From DUPQ01 sp964563155 (GTDB lineage: Bacteria; Bacillota; Clostridia; DUPQ01), in NCBI GenBank assembly GCA_964563155.1, contig CAZLVL010000002.1, positions 114,577-178,576 on the forward strand: DNA of 64,000 nucleotides. Direction: 5' to 3'. The notes below the pieces were generated by a model. That model worked only from the letters and a program-made list of their open reading frames with translations. It was not told where the DNA came from and did no database searches. Made by a program: the position numbers and the translations under genes. Numbering within the stretch: position 1 is the stretch's first letter; each line of letters opens with the position of its first letter. Positions 1 through 7,833 of this stretch are shown in pieces.

Positions 1-449
1 CTGCAAATCTTTTTAATGATGCTTACATGATTGTAGTACCTGATTCTACTGATAATATAGTAGCTTTAGAAAGAATTAAAAAAGCCATAGCTCCAATGAA
101 ATTTAGACATATTACAATTACAGATGCAGATATCCATGACCAAATGATAGCCTTTACTTCACAGATGGCCCACCTAGTTTCCAATGCCTTTATAAAAAGC
201 CCTACTGCAAAAGAGCATAAGGGCTTCTCTGCAGGAAGTTATAAGGACCTAACTCGTGTTGCCTACTTAAATGAAATAATGTGGACCGAGTTATTTATGA
301 GCAATTCTGATAACCTCTTGTCAGAACTAGATTTTTTAATTGACCATCTAAACCAATACAAGGAGGCCTTAGCCCATAAGGACTCTAATCTTTTACTTAC
401 CCTGTTGGCTAAAGGTAAAGAATCTAAAAAGGAGGTTGATGGTTTATGA
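1..449 (+). CDS. tyrA: Prephenate dehydrogenase, C-terminal part (gene begins before the window)
   Basis: The reading frame is open from the first bases of the window, so the 5' end of the gene is missing. The visible part starts A-N-L-F-N-D-A-Y and continues with VVPDSTDN, which fits the start of the C-terminal helical dimerisation domain of TyrA, followed by the helical segment with QMAHLVSNA. TyrA oxidatively decarboxylates prephenate to 4-hydroxyphenylpyruvate for tyrosine synthesis. The NAD-binding Rossmann half and the catalytic His lie outside the window. The stop codon overlaps the aroB start by 4 bp (ATGA), so the two genes are translationally coupled in the aromatic operon. I see no separate ACT domain at the C-terminus. 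The assignment rests on the partial domain and the context. Confidence 0.8.
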   Translation, partial: ANLFNDAYMIVVPDSTDNIVALERIKKAIAPMKFRHITITDADIHDQMIAFTSQMAHLVSNAFIKSPTAKEHKGFSAGSYKDLTRVAYLNEIMWTELFMSNSDNLLSELDFLIDHLNQYKEALAHKDSNLLLTLLAKGKESKKEVDGL

Positions 450-1519
450 TTAAATTAAATATAAATGTTTCAAAGAAATATGAGGTTTTAATAGGAAAAA
501 ATCTTTTAGCTAAAGCCCCTTTATACATAGAAAAAGTGGCCAAGAGTAAAAAGCTTTTTGTGCTGACAGATGATATTGTTGAAGGCTTGTATGGAAAGAC
601 CTTCATAAAACTTATGACAGATGCAGGCTTTCAAACTGAACTTTTTGTTATTAAAAATGGTGAAGAATCAAAAAACTTTGAAGTTTATAAATCAATTATA
701 AATTCTTTAGCATCAAAAGGCTTTACCAGAAATGACTCCCTCATTGCTCTTGGTGGCGGAGTTGTTGGTGATATTGGAGGCTTTGGGGCAGCGACCTACC
801 AAAGAGGCATGGGACTTATACAAATACCTACAACTCTTTTAGCAGCTGTGGACTCCTCTGTAGGGGGTAAAACAGCTATAGACTTAGAGTATGGAAAAAA
901 CCTTTTAGGCTCTTTCTATCAGCCTGATTTAGTTATATGTGATATAGATACTTTTAAAACTTTGGATAGAGATATCTACATGGATGGAATGGCAGAAGTT
1001 ATTAAATACTCCATTTTAGAAAAAGTATCCTTTAAAGATTGGTTAAAAAATGAAGACCTTTTGGACATTAGCCAAGAAACAGTTTTTGAATGTGTCAGGA
1101 TTAAGCAAGTTATTGTAGAAGAAGATGAGTTGGATAAAGGCATAAGACAAGTTTTAAATTTAGGCCACACCATTGGTCATAGTATAGAACTTCTAAGTAA
1201 CTACACTGTATCTCATGGGTTAGCTGTTGCTAAAGGCTTAAATGCAATAGCTAAAATATCCTACACTTTAGGTTTTTGTGATAAAAAAACCTTAGATTAC
1301 ATATACAACTTATTAAACCTTCACAAATATCCTCTTACCATTTCATACACAGAAGAAGAATTAGCTCATGCTATTTTATCAGATAAAAAAAGAGAAGACT
1401 CCCATATAAACCTTATACTAATTAAGGATATAGGATCTTGTTTTATTCATAAATTAAAGGTTGACCAACTTGTTGATCTTTTTAAAAAGGCTAAAATTTG
1501 TGGTGATGGAAATGACTGA
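446..1519 (+). CDS. aroB: 3-dehydroquinate synthase
   Basis: Converts DAHP to 3-dehydroquinate, the second shikimate-pathway step, with NAD and a divalent metal in the cytoplasm. The 357-residue length is normal for AroB. Visible family signatures are the NAD-binding GGGVVGDIGGFGAATYQRG stretch near residue 103, DSSVGGKTAID near 137, the metal-ligand region MAEVIKYS near 180 and LNLGHTIGHSIE near 238, with SHGLAVAKG after it. The start has a good AAGGAGG ribosome site and overlaps tyrA by 4 bp. The 3' end overlaps aroA. Regulation is presumably shared with the whole operon; no internal promoter is evident. Confidence 0.96.
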   Translation: MIKLNINVSKKYEVLIGKNLLAKAPLYIEKVAKSKKLFVLTDDIVEGLYGKTFIKLMTDAGFQTELFVIKNGEESKNFEVYKSIINSLASKGFTRNDSLIALGGGVVGDIGGFGAATYQRGMGLIQIPTTLLAAVDSSVGGKTAIDLEYGKNLLGSFYQPDLVICDIDTFKTLDRDIYMDGMAEVIKYSILEKVSFKDWLKNEDLLDISQETVFECVRIKQVIVEEDELDKGIRQVLNLGHTIGHSIELLSNYTVSHGLAVAKGLNAIAKISYTLGFCDKKTLDYIYNLLNLHKYPLTISYTEEELAHAILSDKKREDSHINLILIKDIGSCFIHKLKVDQLVDLFKKAKICGDGND

Positions 1520-2840
1520 TAATGTTAAGGTTATTATAAAAAATCCTCATGGAACCCTTGAGGCTATAGAATCTAAGTCACAGGCTCATAGATATATAAT
1601 AGGATGTGCATTGTCAGACAAGCCTAACAAGTTTACTTTAAAAGAAATGTCTCAAGATATAGAAGCTACTATATCCTGTTTAAATTCCTTAGGAGCAAAT
1701 ATATCTACAAATACTTCAAAAAAAGAAAGTGACTTACTAAGCAATAATGATAATCAAAATAATGAAATTTCAATAGAACCCATAAAGATAGTAAGAAAAA
1801 AAACCATACTAGATTGTAATGAATCAGGCTCAACCTTTAGGTTTTTGCTTCCTCTAGCCTGTGCTTTAGAAAGTGAAAGCATCTTTGTAATGAAAGAAGG
1901 ACTAGCTAAAAGACCTATAAAAGATTTATATAATCAATTAATTAAAAACGGATGCAAGCTTTCTATTGAGGGATCACTTCCCTTTCATACGAAGGGTAAG
2001 CTAGAAGCTTCTGATTATGTATTACCTGGAGATGTATCATCTCAATATATTTCAGGGCTTTTAATGGCCCTTCCTCTATTAGATAGAAAAAGCAGCATAA
2101 GTCTTTCATCTACAGTTGAGTCCTTAGGCTATATTGAAATGACCCTAGATATGCTAAAAACCTTTCATATTGATATAAAGGTAAGTAGTGATTTTATGAA
2201 ATATGAAATAGAGGGTAATCAAAAATATATCTCTTCATCTAATGTATCTATTGAAAAGGATTGGTCCAATTCAGCCTTCTTTTTAGCAGCAGGAGCCTTA
2301 TCGGATAAAGAGATAATTATAAAAGGATTAAATTTAGAGTCCCTACAAAAAGACAAAATGATTCTGGATATACTTAAAAAAATGGGAGCAGATATAGCTA
2401 TTGATAAAACTGCTATAAGCATAAAGAAAAAGGAGCTTAAGGCCTTAGATATTGATGTGGGCCAGATACCTGACTTAGTTCCCATTTTAAGCATCCTTTG
2501 CTCTCTTGCAAAGGGAACAAGTAAAATTTACAATGCAAAGAGATTGCGAATAAAAGAAAGTGATAGAATAGAAAGCACCTATCAAATGCTAAAGGCTCTA
2601 GGAGCGGATGTTACAAGTGGTGAAGACTTCTTAATTATTAAAGGAAAACCCCAATTAAATGGAGGACAAATAAATTCCTTTAACGACCATAGGATTGCCA
2701 TGAGTGGAGCAATAGCAGCTATTGTATCAAGAGAGCCTGTTATTATAGAAAATGCTAAGGCAATAAATAAATCATATCCTTCCTTTTTTGATGATTTTAA
2801 AAAGGTAGGAGGACAAATTCAATATACAAGGAGGATGTAA
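1506..2840 (+). CDS. aroA: 3-phosphoshikimate 1-carboxyvinyltransferase (EPSP synthase)
   Basis: Transfers the enolpyruvyl group of PEP to shikimate-3-phosphate. Visible motifs are ESKSQAHR (substrate Lys and Arg) near residue 22, NESGSTFRFLLPLA near 105, RLRIKESDR near 346 and FNDHRIAMSGA near 391. The frame stays open upstream to an ATG at 1461, but homology only begins around VKVIIKNP. I therefore chose 1506 (444 residues, 14-bp overlap with aroB); an ATG at 1512 preceded by GGTGATGG is an equally possible start. A low-complexity Asn/Ser/Lys insertion (residues about 70-90) sits before the NESGST motif. It lies in a mostly overlapping aro operon. Confidence 0.94.
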   Translation: MEMTDNVKVIIKNPHGTLEAIESKSQAHRYIIGCALSDKPNKFTLKEMSQDIEATISCLNSLGANISTNTSKKESDLLSNNDNQNNEISIEPIKIVRKKTILDCNESGSTFRFLLPLACALESESIFVMKEGLAKRPIKDLYNQLIKNGCKLSIEGSLPFHTKGKLEASDYVLPGDVSSQYISGLLMALPLLDRKSSISLSSTVESLGYIEMTLDMLKTFHIDIKVSSDFMKYEIEGNQKYISSSNVSIEKDWSNSAFFLAAGALSDKEIIIKGLNLESLQKDKMILDILKKMGADIAIDKTAISIKKKELKALDIDVGQIPDLVPILSILCSLAKGTSKIYNAKRLRIKESDRIESTYQMLKALGADVTSGEDFLIIKGKPQLNGGQINSFNDHRIAMSGAIAAIVSREPVIIENAKAINKSYPSFFDDFKKVGGQIQYTRRM

Positions 2841-2842
2841 AA

Positions 2843-3934
2843 ATGGCATCTATATATGGAAATAATATTATAGTATCAATATTTGGCCAATCTCATTCCA
2901 AAGCCATAGGAGTTACAATAAATAACCTACCCCCAGGTTTTGAGATTGATATGGAAAAACTTGAAAATTTTATGAAAAGAAGAAGTTCTACTGGAAAGGC
3001 CTATGCAACAAAAAGAAAAGAGCCGGACAAGGTAGAAATAGTTTCTGGATTAATAAATAATAAAACCTGTGGAGCACCTCTAACAGCTCTTATCTTCAAT
3101 TCGGACTTTAGACCCCAAGACTATTCTAATTTAAAGAACGTTCCTCGTCCTGGTCATGCTGACTATCCAGCCTTTATGAAGTTTAAAAACTTTCAAGACC
3201 CCACAGGAGGTGGTCATTTTTCAGGAAGAATTACAGCAGCCTTAAGTATTGCTGGTGCTATTTCAAAACAAATTCTAGAAAAAAAAGGTATTGATATATA
3301 TACCCATGTCCAAGAAATACATGGAATAAAGGATGAACAATTCAACCCCTTAGGTCCTACAAAAGAACAAACTAATTCTCTTTTATCCAATTCCTTTCCT
3401 GTAATAAATAAAGAGGCAGGTCAAAAAATGGAAGAAGCCATTTTAAAAGCTTCAGATGAAAATGATTCATTGGGTGGAATAATTGAATGTATTGTTACTA
3501 ACCTACCACCAGGAATTGGAGAACCCATATTTGATGGCTTAGAAAATAATATAGCTAAGGCAATTTTTGGAGTACCTGCTGTAAAGGGAATTGAGTTTGG
3601 TAATGGATTTTTTGCTTCAAAATTAAAAGGCTCACAAAACAATGATGCCTATCATATTAAAGATAATCAAGTTAGAACCAAGACAAACAATCATGGTGGA
3701 ATCTTAGGAGGAATTAGCACTGGCATGCCCCTAATATTTAGAGTGGCTATTAAACCCACCTCTTCTATAGGGCTAGTTCAAGACAGTGTTAATCTAGATA
3801 CTATGGAAAATGAAAAGCTTTTAGTCTCTGGAAGACACGACCCTTGCATTACACCAAGAGCTGTTCCAGCCATTGAAGCAGCTTGTGCTGTAGCTGTGCT
3901 AGATATGTTTATGTCCTACAAAATCTGGAGGTAG
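2843..3934 (+). CDS. aroC: Chorismate synthase
   Basis: Performs the FMN-dependent 1,4-elimination of phosphate from EPSP to give chorismate, the last common step. At 363 residues it is of standard length. It starts with the characteristic G-N-N-I-I-V-S-I-F-G-Q-S-H segment and carries RPGHADYPA, GGGHFSGRITA, the GGILGGISTGMP region and the C-terminal GRHDPCITPRAVPA signature. An AAGGAGGATG ribosome site precedes the start, and only 2 bp separate it from aroA. Reduced flavin for the reaction must come from elsewhere; no flavin reductase gene lies nearby. Confidence 0.97.
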   Translation: MASIYGNNIIVSIFGQSHSKAIGVTINNLPPGFEIDMEKLENFMKRRSSTGKAYATKRKEPDKVEIVSGLINNKTCGAPLTALIFNSDFRPQDYSNLKNVPRPGHADYPAFMKFKNFQDPTGGGHFSGRITAALSIAGAISKQILEKKGIDIYTHVQEIHGIKDEQFNPLGPTKEQTNSLLSNSFPVINKEAGQKMEEAILKASDENDSLGGIIECIVTNLPPGIGEPIFDGLENNIAKAIFGVPAVKGIEFGNGFFASKLKGSQNNDAYHIKDNQVRTKTNNHGGILGGISTGMPLIFRVAIKPTSSIGLVQDSVNLDTMENEKLLVSGRHDPCITPRAVPAIEAACAVAVLDMFMSYKIWR

Positions 3935-3937
3935 AAA

Positions 3938-5080
3938 ATGAAATTAGAAGAATATAGAAAAGATATAAATGAAATAGATCAAAAACTTTTAGATCTCTTT
4001 CGTGAGAGAATGAAGCTTTCTCAAAAGATTGGAGAGTATAAAAAGGAAAATGATATTCCCATTTTGAACCCTCAAGTAGAAAGAGAAAAATTAATAGAGC
4101 TTACAGGAAAATCAGAAGAAGATATAGCCCTTTATACTAGAATCCTTTTTAACACCTTGTTTGAAATGAGTAAAAGCTATCAAAGTAAACATACTACAGC
4201 TAAAACCTCTATGATGAACCAAATTGAAAAGGCCCTAGACTCTACAGATAAGTTGTTTCCATCCACTGGGAATATAGCCTGTCAAGGTGTAGAAGGAGCC
4301 TATTCTCAAATAGCCTGTGATAAATTGTTTGACATGCCTAACATCATGTATTTTACAACCTTCGAAGGAGTATTTTCAGCAATAGACAAGGGCCTATGCA
4401 AATACGGAGTTCTACCTTTAGAAAATAGTACTGCAGGTTCAGTAAACAAGGTATATGATTTGATGGTCAAATATAAGTTTAATATTATAAGAAGTGTAAG
4501 ACTAAAAATTGACCATAACTTACTGGCTAAAAAAACAGTTGCCCTAAAAGATATTAAAGAGATTTATTCCCATGAACAGGCTATTAACCAATGCTCTGAA
4601 TTTCTAAAGACCTTAGGTGATGTAAAAATAACAGTATGTGAAAACACAGCTATTGCAGCACAAATGGTAGCAAATAGTGATCGTAATGATGTTGCTGCTC
4701 TTTCTTCTAGAACCAGTGCAGACCTTTATGGTTTAAGTATTTTAAAAGAATCGGTCCAAGACAAGGGTAACAACTATACTAAATTTATTTGTATTTCAAA
4801 AAATATTGAAATATACCCAGGAGCTGATAGAACCAGCTTAATGATGGTCTTACCTCATAGGCCAGGTTCTCTTTATTTAGTTTTGGCTAGGTTCTATGTT
4901 TTGGGAATTAATCTAGTAAAACTTGAAAGCCGCCCCATACCAGATAGAGATTTTGAATTTATGTTTTATTTTGATATTGCCACATCTGTTTACTCAGAAC
5001 AATTCACTCAGCTAATAAATGAACTAGATGAGATGAGTGAAAAATTTAGATACTTAGGATCTTATTCGGAGATAATATGA
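3938..5080 (+). CDS. pheA: Bifunctional chorismate mutase / prephenate dehydratase
   Basis: Makes prephenate from chorismate and then phenylpyruvate, committing to phenylalanine. Domains in order are an AroQ-type chorismate mutase (residues about 1-90, with RMKLSQKIGEYK), a prephenate dehydratase (about 108-290, with GVEGAYSQIA, GVLPLENSTAGSV and SSRTSADLYGL) and a C-terminal ACT regulatory domain (about 300-380). The ACT domain has RPGSLYLVLARF and the phenylalanine-binding ESRP motif, so feedback inhibition by Phe is likely. The usual TRF catalytic motif of the dehydratase reads TKF here (Arg to Lys). The gene starts 3 bp after aroC and overlaps the next gene by 4 bp. Confidence 0.95.
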   Translation: MKLEEYRKDINEIDQKLLDLFRERMKLSQKIGEYKKENDIPILNPQVEREKLIELTGKSEEDIALYTRILFNTLFEMSKSYQSKHTTAKTSMMNQIEKALDSTDKLFPSTGNIACQGVEGAYSQIACDKLFDMPNIMYFTTFEGVFSAIDKGLCKYGVLPLENSTAGSVNKVYDLMVKYKFNIIRSVRLKIDHNLLAKKTVALKDIKEIYSHEQAINQCSEFLKTLGDVKITVCENTAIAAQMVANSDRNDVAALSSRTSADLYGLSILKESVQDKGNNYTKFICISKNIEIYPGADRTSLMMVLPHRPGSLYLVLARFYVLGINLVKLESRPIPDRDFEFMFYFDIATSVYSEQFTQLINELDEMSEKFRYLGSYSEII

Positions 5081-6300
5081 AAAAGTTTGGATTGCTTGGA
5101 GAAAAACTAGGGCATAGCTACTCCCCATTAATACATTCATACCTGGGATCATATCCCTATCTTCTCTTTGAAAGAAATCCAGATCAAGTTGCAGACTTTT
5201 TTAAGGATAAGAGCATTGTAGGTTTCAATGTTACAATCCCTTATAAAAAACTTGCCTATGAGCTTTGTGATTGTGTCTCGGATATAGCAAAAGAAACTAA
5301 AAGTGTTAACACTGTTTTTAAGACAAACAATCATGAAATCTTGGGAGAAAATACTGACTACTATGGCTTTTTATACACTGTTAAAAAGAGTGAAATTGTT
5401 TTTTCTGGACAAAAGATCTTAATTCTAGGAAGTGGTGGAGTCTCTTCTACAATCGCTTTAGTAGCAAGGGATTTAAGTGCCTCCTCTATAGTAGTTCTTT
5501 CTAGAACTGGTAAAGACAACTACGACAATATCTACAAACACTATGATGCTGATATCATAATCAATTGCACCCCTGTTGGTATGTATCCTAATAATGGAAA
5601 GGCTATTATTGATCTAGCAAAATTCGAAAATCTTAAGGCCTTGTTTGACCTCATTTACAATCCTTATATAACAAAATTAATGTATGATGCAAACTCTTTA
5701 AACATTCCTTCTTTTAATGGACTTACTATGCTGGTAGCTCAAGCTAAAAAGGCGGCTGAGCTTTTTATTGGGCAAAATATAGCAGATGAACTAGTAGATA
5801 CAATTGTAGAAGATATAAAAAGGCAAACCTTAAATGTAATTCTAATTGGTATGCCTGGAAGTGGAAAGTCTTCTATAGGACTTCATCTAAGTAAAATAAC
5901 CAAAAGGCCTTTTTTTGATAGTGATTTAGAAATTGAAAAAAGATTTGGTAAAAGCCCCGCCACTATTATAAAGACAGAAGGGGAGGACTACTTTAGAAAG
6001 CTAGAAACACAAGTCTTAGCTGACTTATCCAAAGAAAAAACCTCTATAATTGCTACAGGTGGAGGAGTTGTTACAAGAGATGAAAATAAATACTATCTTT
6101 TGCAAAACAGCCAACTTGTCTATATTAAAAGATCCCTTCATCACTTGTCCACCCAAGACAGACCCCTTTCTTTAAACATGGATCTTAATAAACTCTATGA
6201 AGCAAGAAAAGATAATTATATTAATTGGTCTAACCATCACTTTGATAATATTGGCATTATTGAAACTGCCCAAGCAATAAAAAAGGAGTTAGGTATATGA
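5077..6300 (+). CDS. aroE-aroK: Fused shikimate dehydrogenase - shikimate kinase
   Basis: One 407-residue polypeptide covers two pathway steps. Residues about 1-250 are an AroE shikimate dehydrogenase: KLGHSYSPLIH substrate loop, NVTIPYKK with the catalytic Lys, NTDYYGF with the catalytic Asp, and an ILGSGGVSST nucleotide loop. Residues about 254-407 are an AroK kinase: GMPGSGKSS P-loop, DSDLEIEKRFG, FRKLE and TGGGVVTR shikimate contacts, and the DRPL lid. The junction is a short helical linker without a start codon bearing a ribosome site, so this is a genuine fusion. It overlaps both neighbours by 4 bp. It would convert 3-dehydroshikimate to shikimate-3-phosphate in a single protein. Confidence 0.95.
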   Translation: MKKFGLLGEKLGHSYSPLIHSYLGSYPYLLFERNPDQVADFFKDKSIVGFNVTIPYKKLAYELCDCVSDIAKETKSVNTVFKTNNHEILGENTDYYGFLYTVKKSEIVFSGQKILILGSGGVSSTIALVARDLSASSIVVLSRTGKDNYDNIYKHYDADIIINCTPVGMYPNNGKAIIDLAKFENLKALFDLIYNPYITKLMYDANSLNIPSFNGLTMLVAQAKKAAELFIGQNIADELVDTIVEDIKRQTLNVILIGMPGSGKSSIGLHLSKITKRPFFDSDLEIEKRFGKSPATIIKTEGEDYFRKLETQVLADLSKEKTSIIATGGGVVTRDENKYYLLQNSQLVYIKRSLHHLSTQDRPLSLNMDLNKLYEARKDNYINWSNHHFDNIGIIETAQAIKKELGI

Positions 6301-6728
6301 AGCTTTTAATAATAAATGGCCCAAATTTAAATATGTTGGGCATAAGAGAGCCAGAAATTTATGGTAAAGAAAGTTATTTGGATCTTGTAAATTATATTGA
6401 AAAAGTCTGTGAACAATATGAAATTTCTTGTGAGATTTTTCAGTCTAACCACGAAGGTGCAATTGTTGATAAAATCCAAGAGGCCTTGGGAATTTTTGAT
6501 GCCATTGTTATAAATCCCGCTGCCTATACCCATACTAGCCTAGCCATAGCTGATGCCCTAAAAAGTGTTAACCTTCCAACCATAGAGGTCCATTTGAGCG
6601 ACATAAATAAAAGAGAGGCCTTTAGAAAGCTTTCTTTTGTAAAGGATGTAGCCATAAAAAGTATTATGGGTAAGGGTTTTTTAGGATATAAGGAGGCTAT
6701 TCTGTTTTTAAAGGGTTATTGCCCATAG
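6297..6728 (+). CDS. aroQ: 3-dehydroquinate dehydratase, type II
   Basis: Dehydrates 3-dehydroquinate to 3-dehydroshikimate with the dodecameric type II fold. The 143 residues include the N-terminal INGPNLNMLGIREPEIYG with the catalytic Tyr, NPAAYTHTSLAI, and IEVHLSDINKREAFR with the catalytic His. It is the last gene of the aromatic operon and starts by a 4-bp overlap with aroE-aroK. Its stop lies inside the 3' end of the convergent araD gene (13-bp overlap), so no room is left for a separate terminator between the two. Confidence 0.96.
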   Translation: MKLLIINGPNLNMLGIREPEIYGKESYLDLVNYIEKVCEQYEISCEIFQSNHEGAIVDKIQEALGIFDAIVINPAAYTHTSLAIADALKSVNLPTIEVHLSDINKREAFRKLSFVKDVAIKSIMGKGFLGYKEAILFLKGYCP

Positions 6729-7402
6729 TAGGCATCTTTACCATGTTTTCTTTTAAAATGCTTATCTGTTAAATATTTGCTTATTGGACTAACTTCACTA
6801 TTTAAGGTCTCTGTTAAATAAGCAATCTTTGCCACTTCTTCTAGTACCACACTGTTAAATACAGCATTTTTTGCATCGCTTCCCCAAGTAAAGGGACCAT
6901 GGCTTTTTATTAAGCAGGCTGGGATATCTTGATACTTTAAATATTCAAAGGTTTCAACAATAAGTTTTCCTGTGTTTTTTTCATATTCTTCCATAACTTC
7001 TTCTTTTAGCATTTGTCTGGTACAAGGAATCTTTCCATAAAAATAATCAGCATGGGTGGTTCCATAAGGGTTTATCCCTTTTCCTGCTTGGGCAAAGGCT
7101 GTGGCATAAACACTATGGGTATGAGCTACCCCCCAAACATCACTAAAGGCTTTGTAAATTTCAATATGAGTTGGAGTATCACTAGAGGGTTTTAATTCGC
7201 CTTCTACTCTTTCATTGTTTAAATCAACCACTATCATATCTTTATAGGTAAGAATGTTGTAGTCTACTCCGCTGGGCTTTATTACTAAATATTGGCGGGT
7301 TTTATCTAGGCCACTCACGTTTCCCCATGTATATTTAACTAATCCTTGATTGACTAGTTCTATATTTGCTTCGTAAACTTCTTTTTTTAAATCTTCTAGC
7401 AT
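6716..7402 (-). CDS. araD: L-ribulose-5-phosphate 4-epimerase (class II aldolase family)
   Basis: Interconverts L-ribulose-5-phosphate and D-xylulose-5-phosphate in arabinose use, with a divalent metal. The 228 residues match AraD in length and show TWGNVSGLD, KPSGVDY, SSDTPTHIEIYKAF, the metal-binding HTHSVYATAFAQAG, TTHADYFYG and KSHGPFTWG. A GTAAAGGAG ribosome site precedes the start. Arabinose isomerase and kinase are not nearby. The GH127 arabinofuranosidase gene 8 kb away could supply arabinose (inference). A rhamnulose- or fuculose-phosphate aldolase is less likely given the AraD-type motifs and length. Confidence 0.9.
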   Translation of the reverse strand: MLEDLKKEVYEANIELVNQGLVKYTWGNVSGLDKTRQYLVIKPSGVDYNILTYKDMIVVDLNNERVEGELKPSSDTPTHIEIYKAFSDVWGVAHTHSVYATAFAQAGKGINPYGTTHADYFYGKIPCTRQMLKEEVMEEYEKNTGKLIVETFEYLKYQDIPACLIKSHGPFTWGSDAKNAVFNSVVLEEVAKIAYLTETLNSEVSPISKYLTDKHFKRKHGKDAYYGQ

Positions 7403-7415
7403 TTTGCAGACTCCT

Positions 7416-7652
7416 TTACTCTTTTTCCATTTTGAACATTTTGTCGCTTATCTTTTTGGCTACTGGAATTCCAATATTAGCAAGAGGTATGGAAATAATG
7501 ACACTAACTAAAGCTGACTTCAAAAATGCTATCCAAAAACCTTTTACAAATCCTAGATTAATAACCACCATTAAAAATGAAATTGGGACTGAAATAATAA
7601 TAGCTGCAAGACAAGAAAAAACTATATTGTAATACTTCTTATTTAATCTCAT
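7416..7652 (-). CDS. Small two-helix membrane protein, DUF2798-like
   Basis: A 78-residue protein with two hydrophobic segments (about residues 8-29 and 43-64) separated by an N-L-G-F-V-K-G-F motif. The layout and the N-x-G-x-V-x-G-F turn resemble DUF2798 proteins, whose function is unknown. An upstream in-frame ATG exists at 7673, but AAAAAGGAAAG sits properly before the ATG at 7652, so I chose the latter. It lies 13 bp upstream of araD and may share its transcript. The DUF call is from memory of the family pattern. Confidence 0.7.
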   Translation of the reverse strand: MRLNKKYYNIVFSCLAAIIISVPISFLMVVINLGFVKGFWIAFLKSALVSVIISIPLANIGIPVAKKISDKMFKMEKE

Positions 7653-7777
7653 AAACTTTCCTTTTTCTATCATTCAAAAGATAAGATATCTTTTATTATT
7701 GCTTTTTTCTTTCTTTGTTTTTTTATTTGTTTATTTCTATTTTTTCTTTAGTCTTTGTTTTCTTTCCATACTTTAGT

Positions 7778-7816
7778 ATACCACAAAATCCGCTCTAAGG
7801 CGGATTATAGTGGTAT
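7778..7816. terminator. Long inverted repeat downstream of the chemoreceptor gene
   Basis: Two nested arms pair: ATACCAC (7778-7784) with GTGGTAT (7810-7816) and AATCCGC (7787-7793) with GCGGATT (7800-7806), around a 6-nt loop. It sits 18 bp past the chemoreceptor stop, where a terminator is expected, but the U-tract on the minus strand is weak (TTTTG). It could instead be an operator for the genes to its left. Confidence 0.5.
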
Positions 7817-7833
7817 ATTGCTTACTTTTTAGC

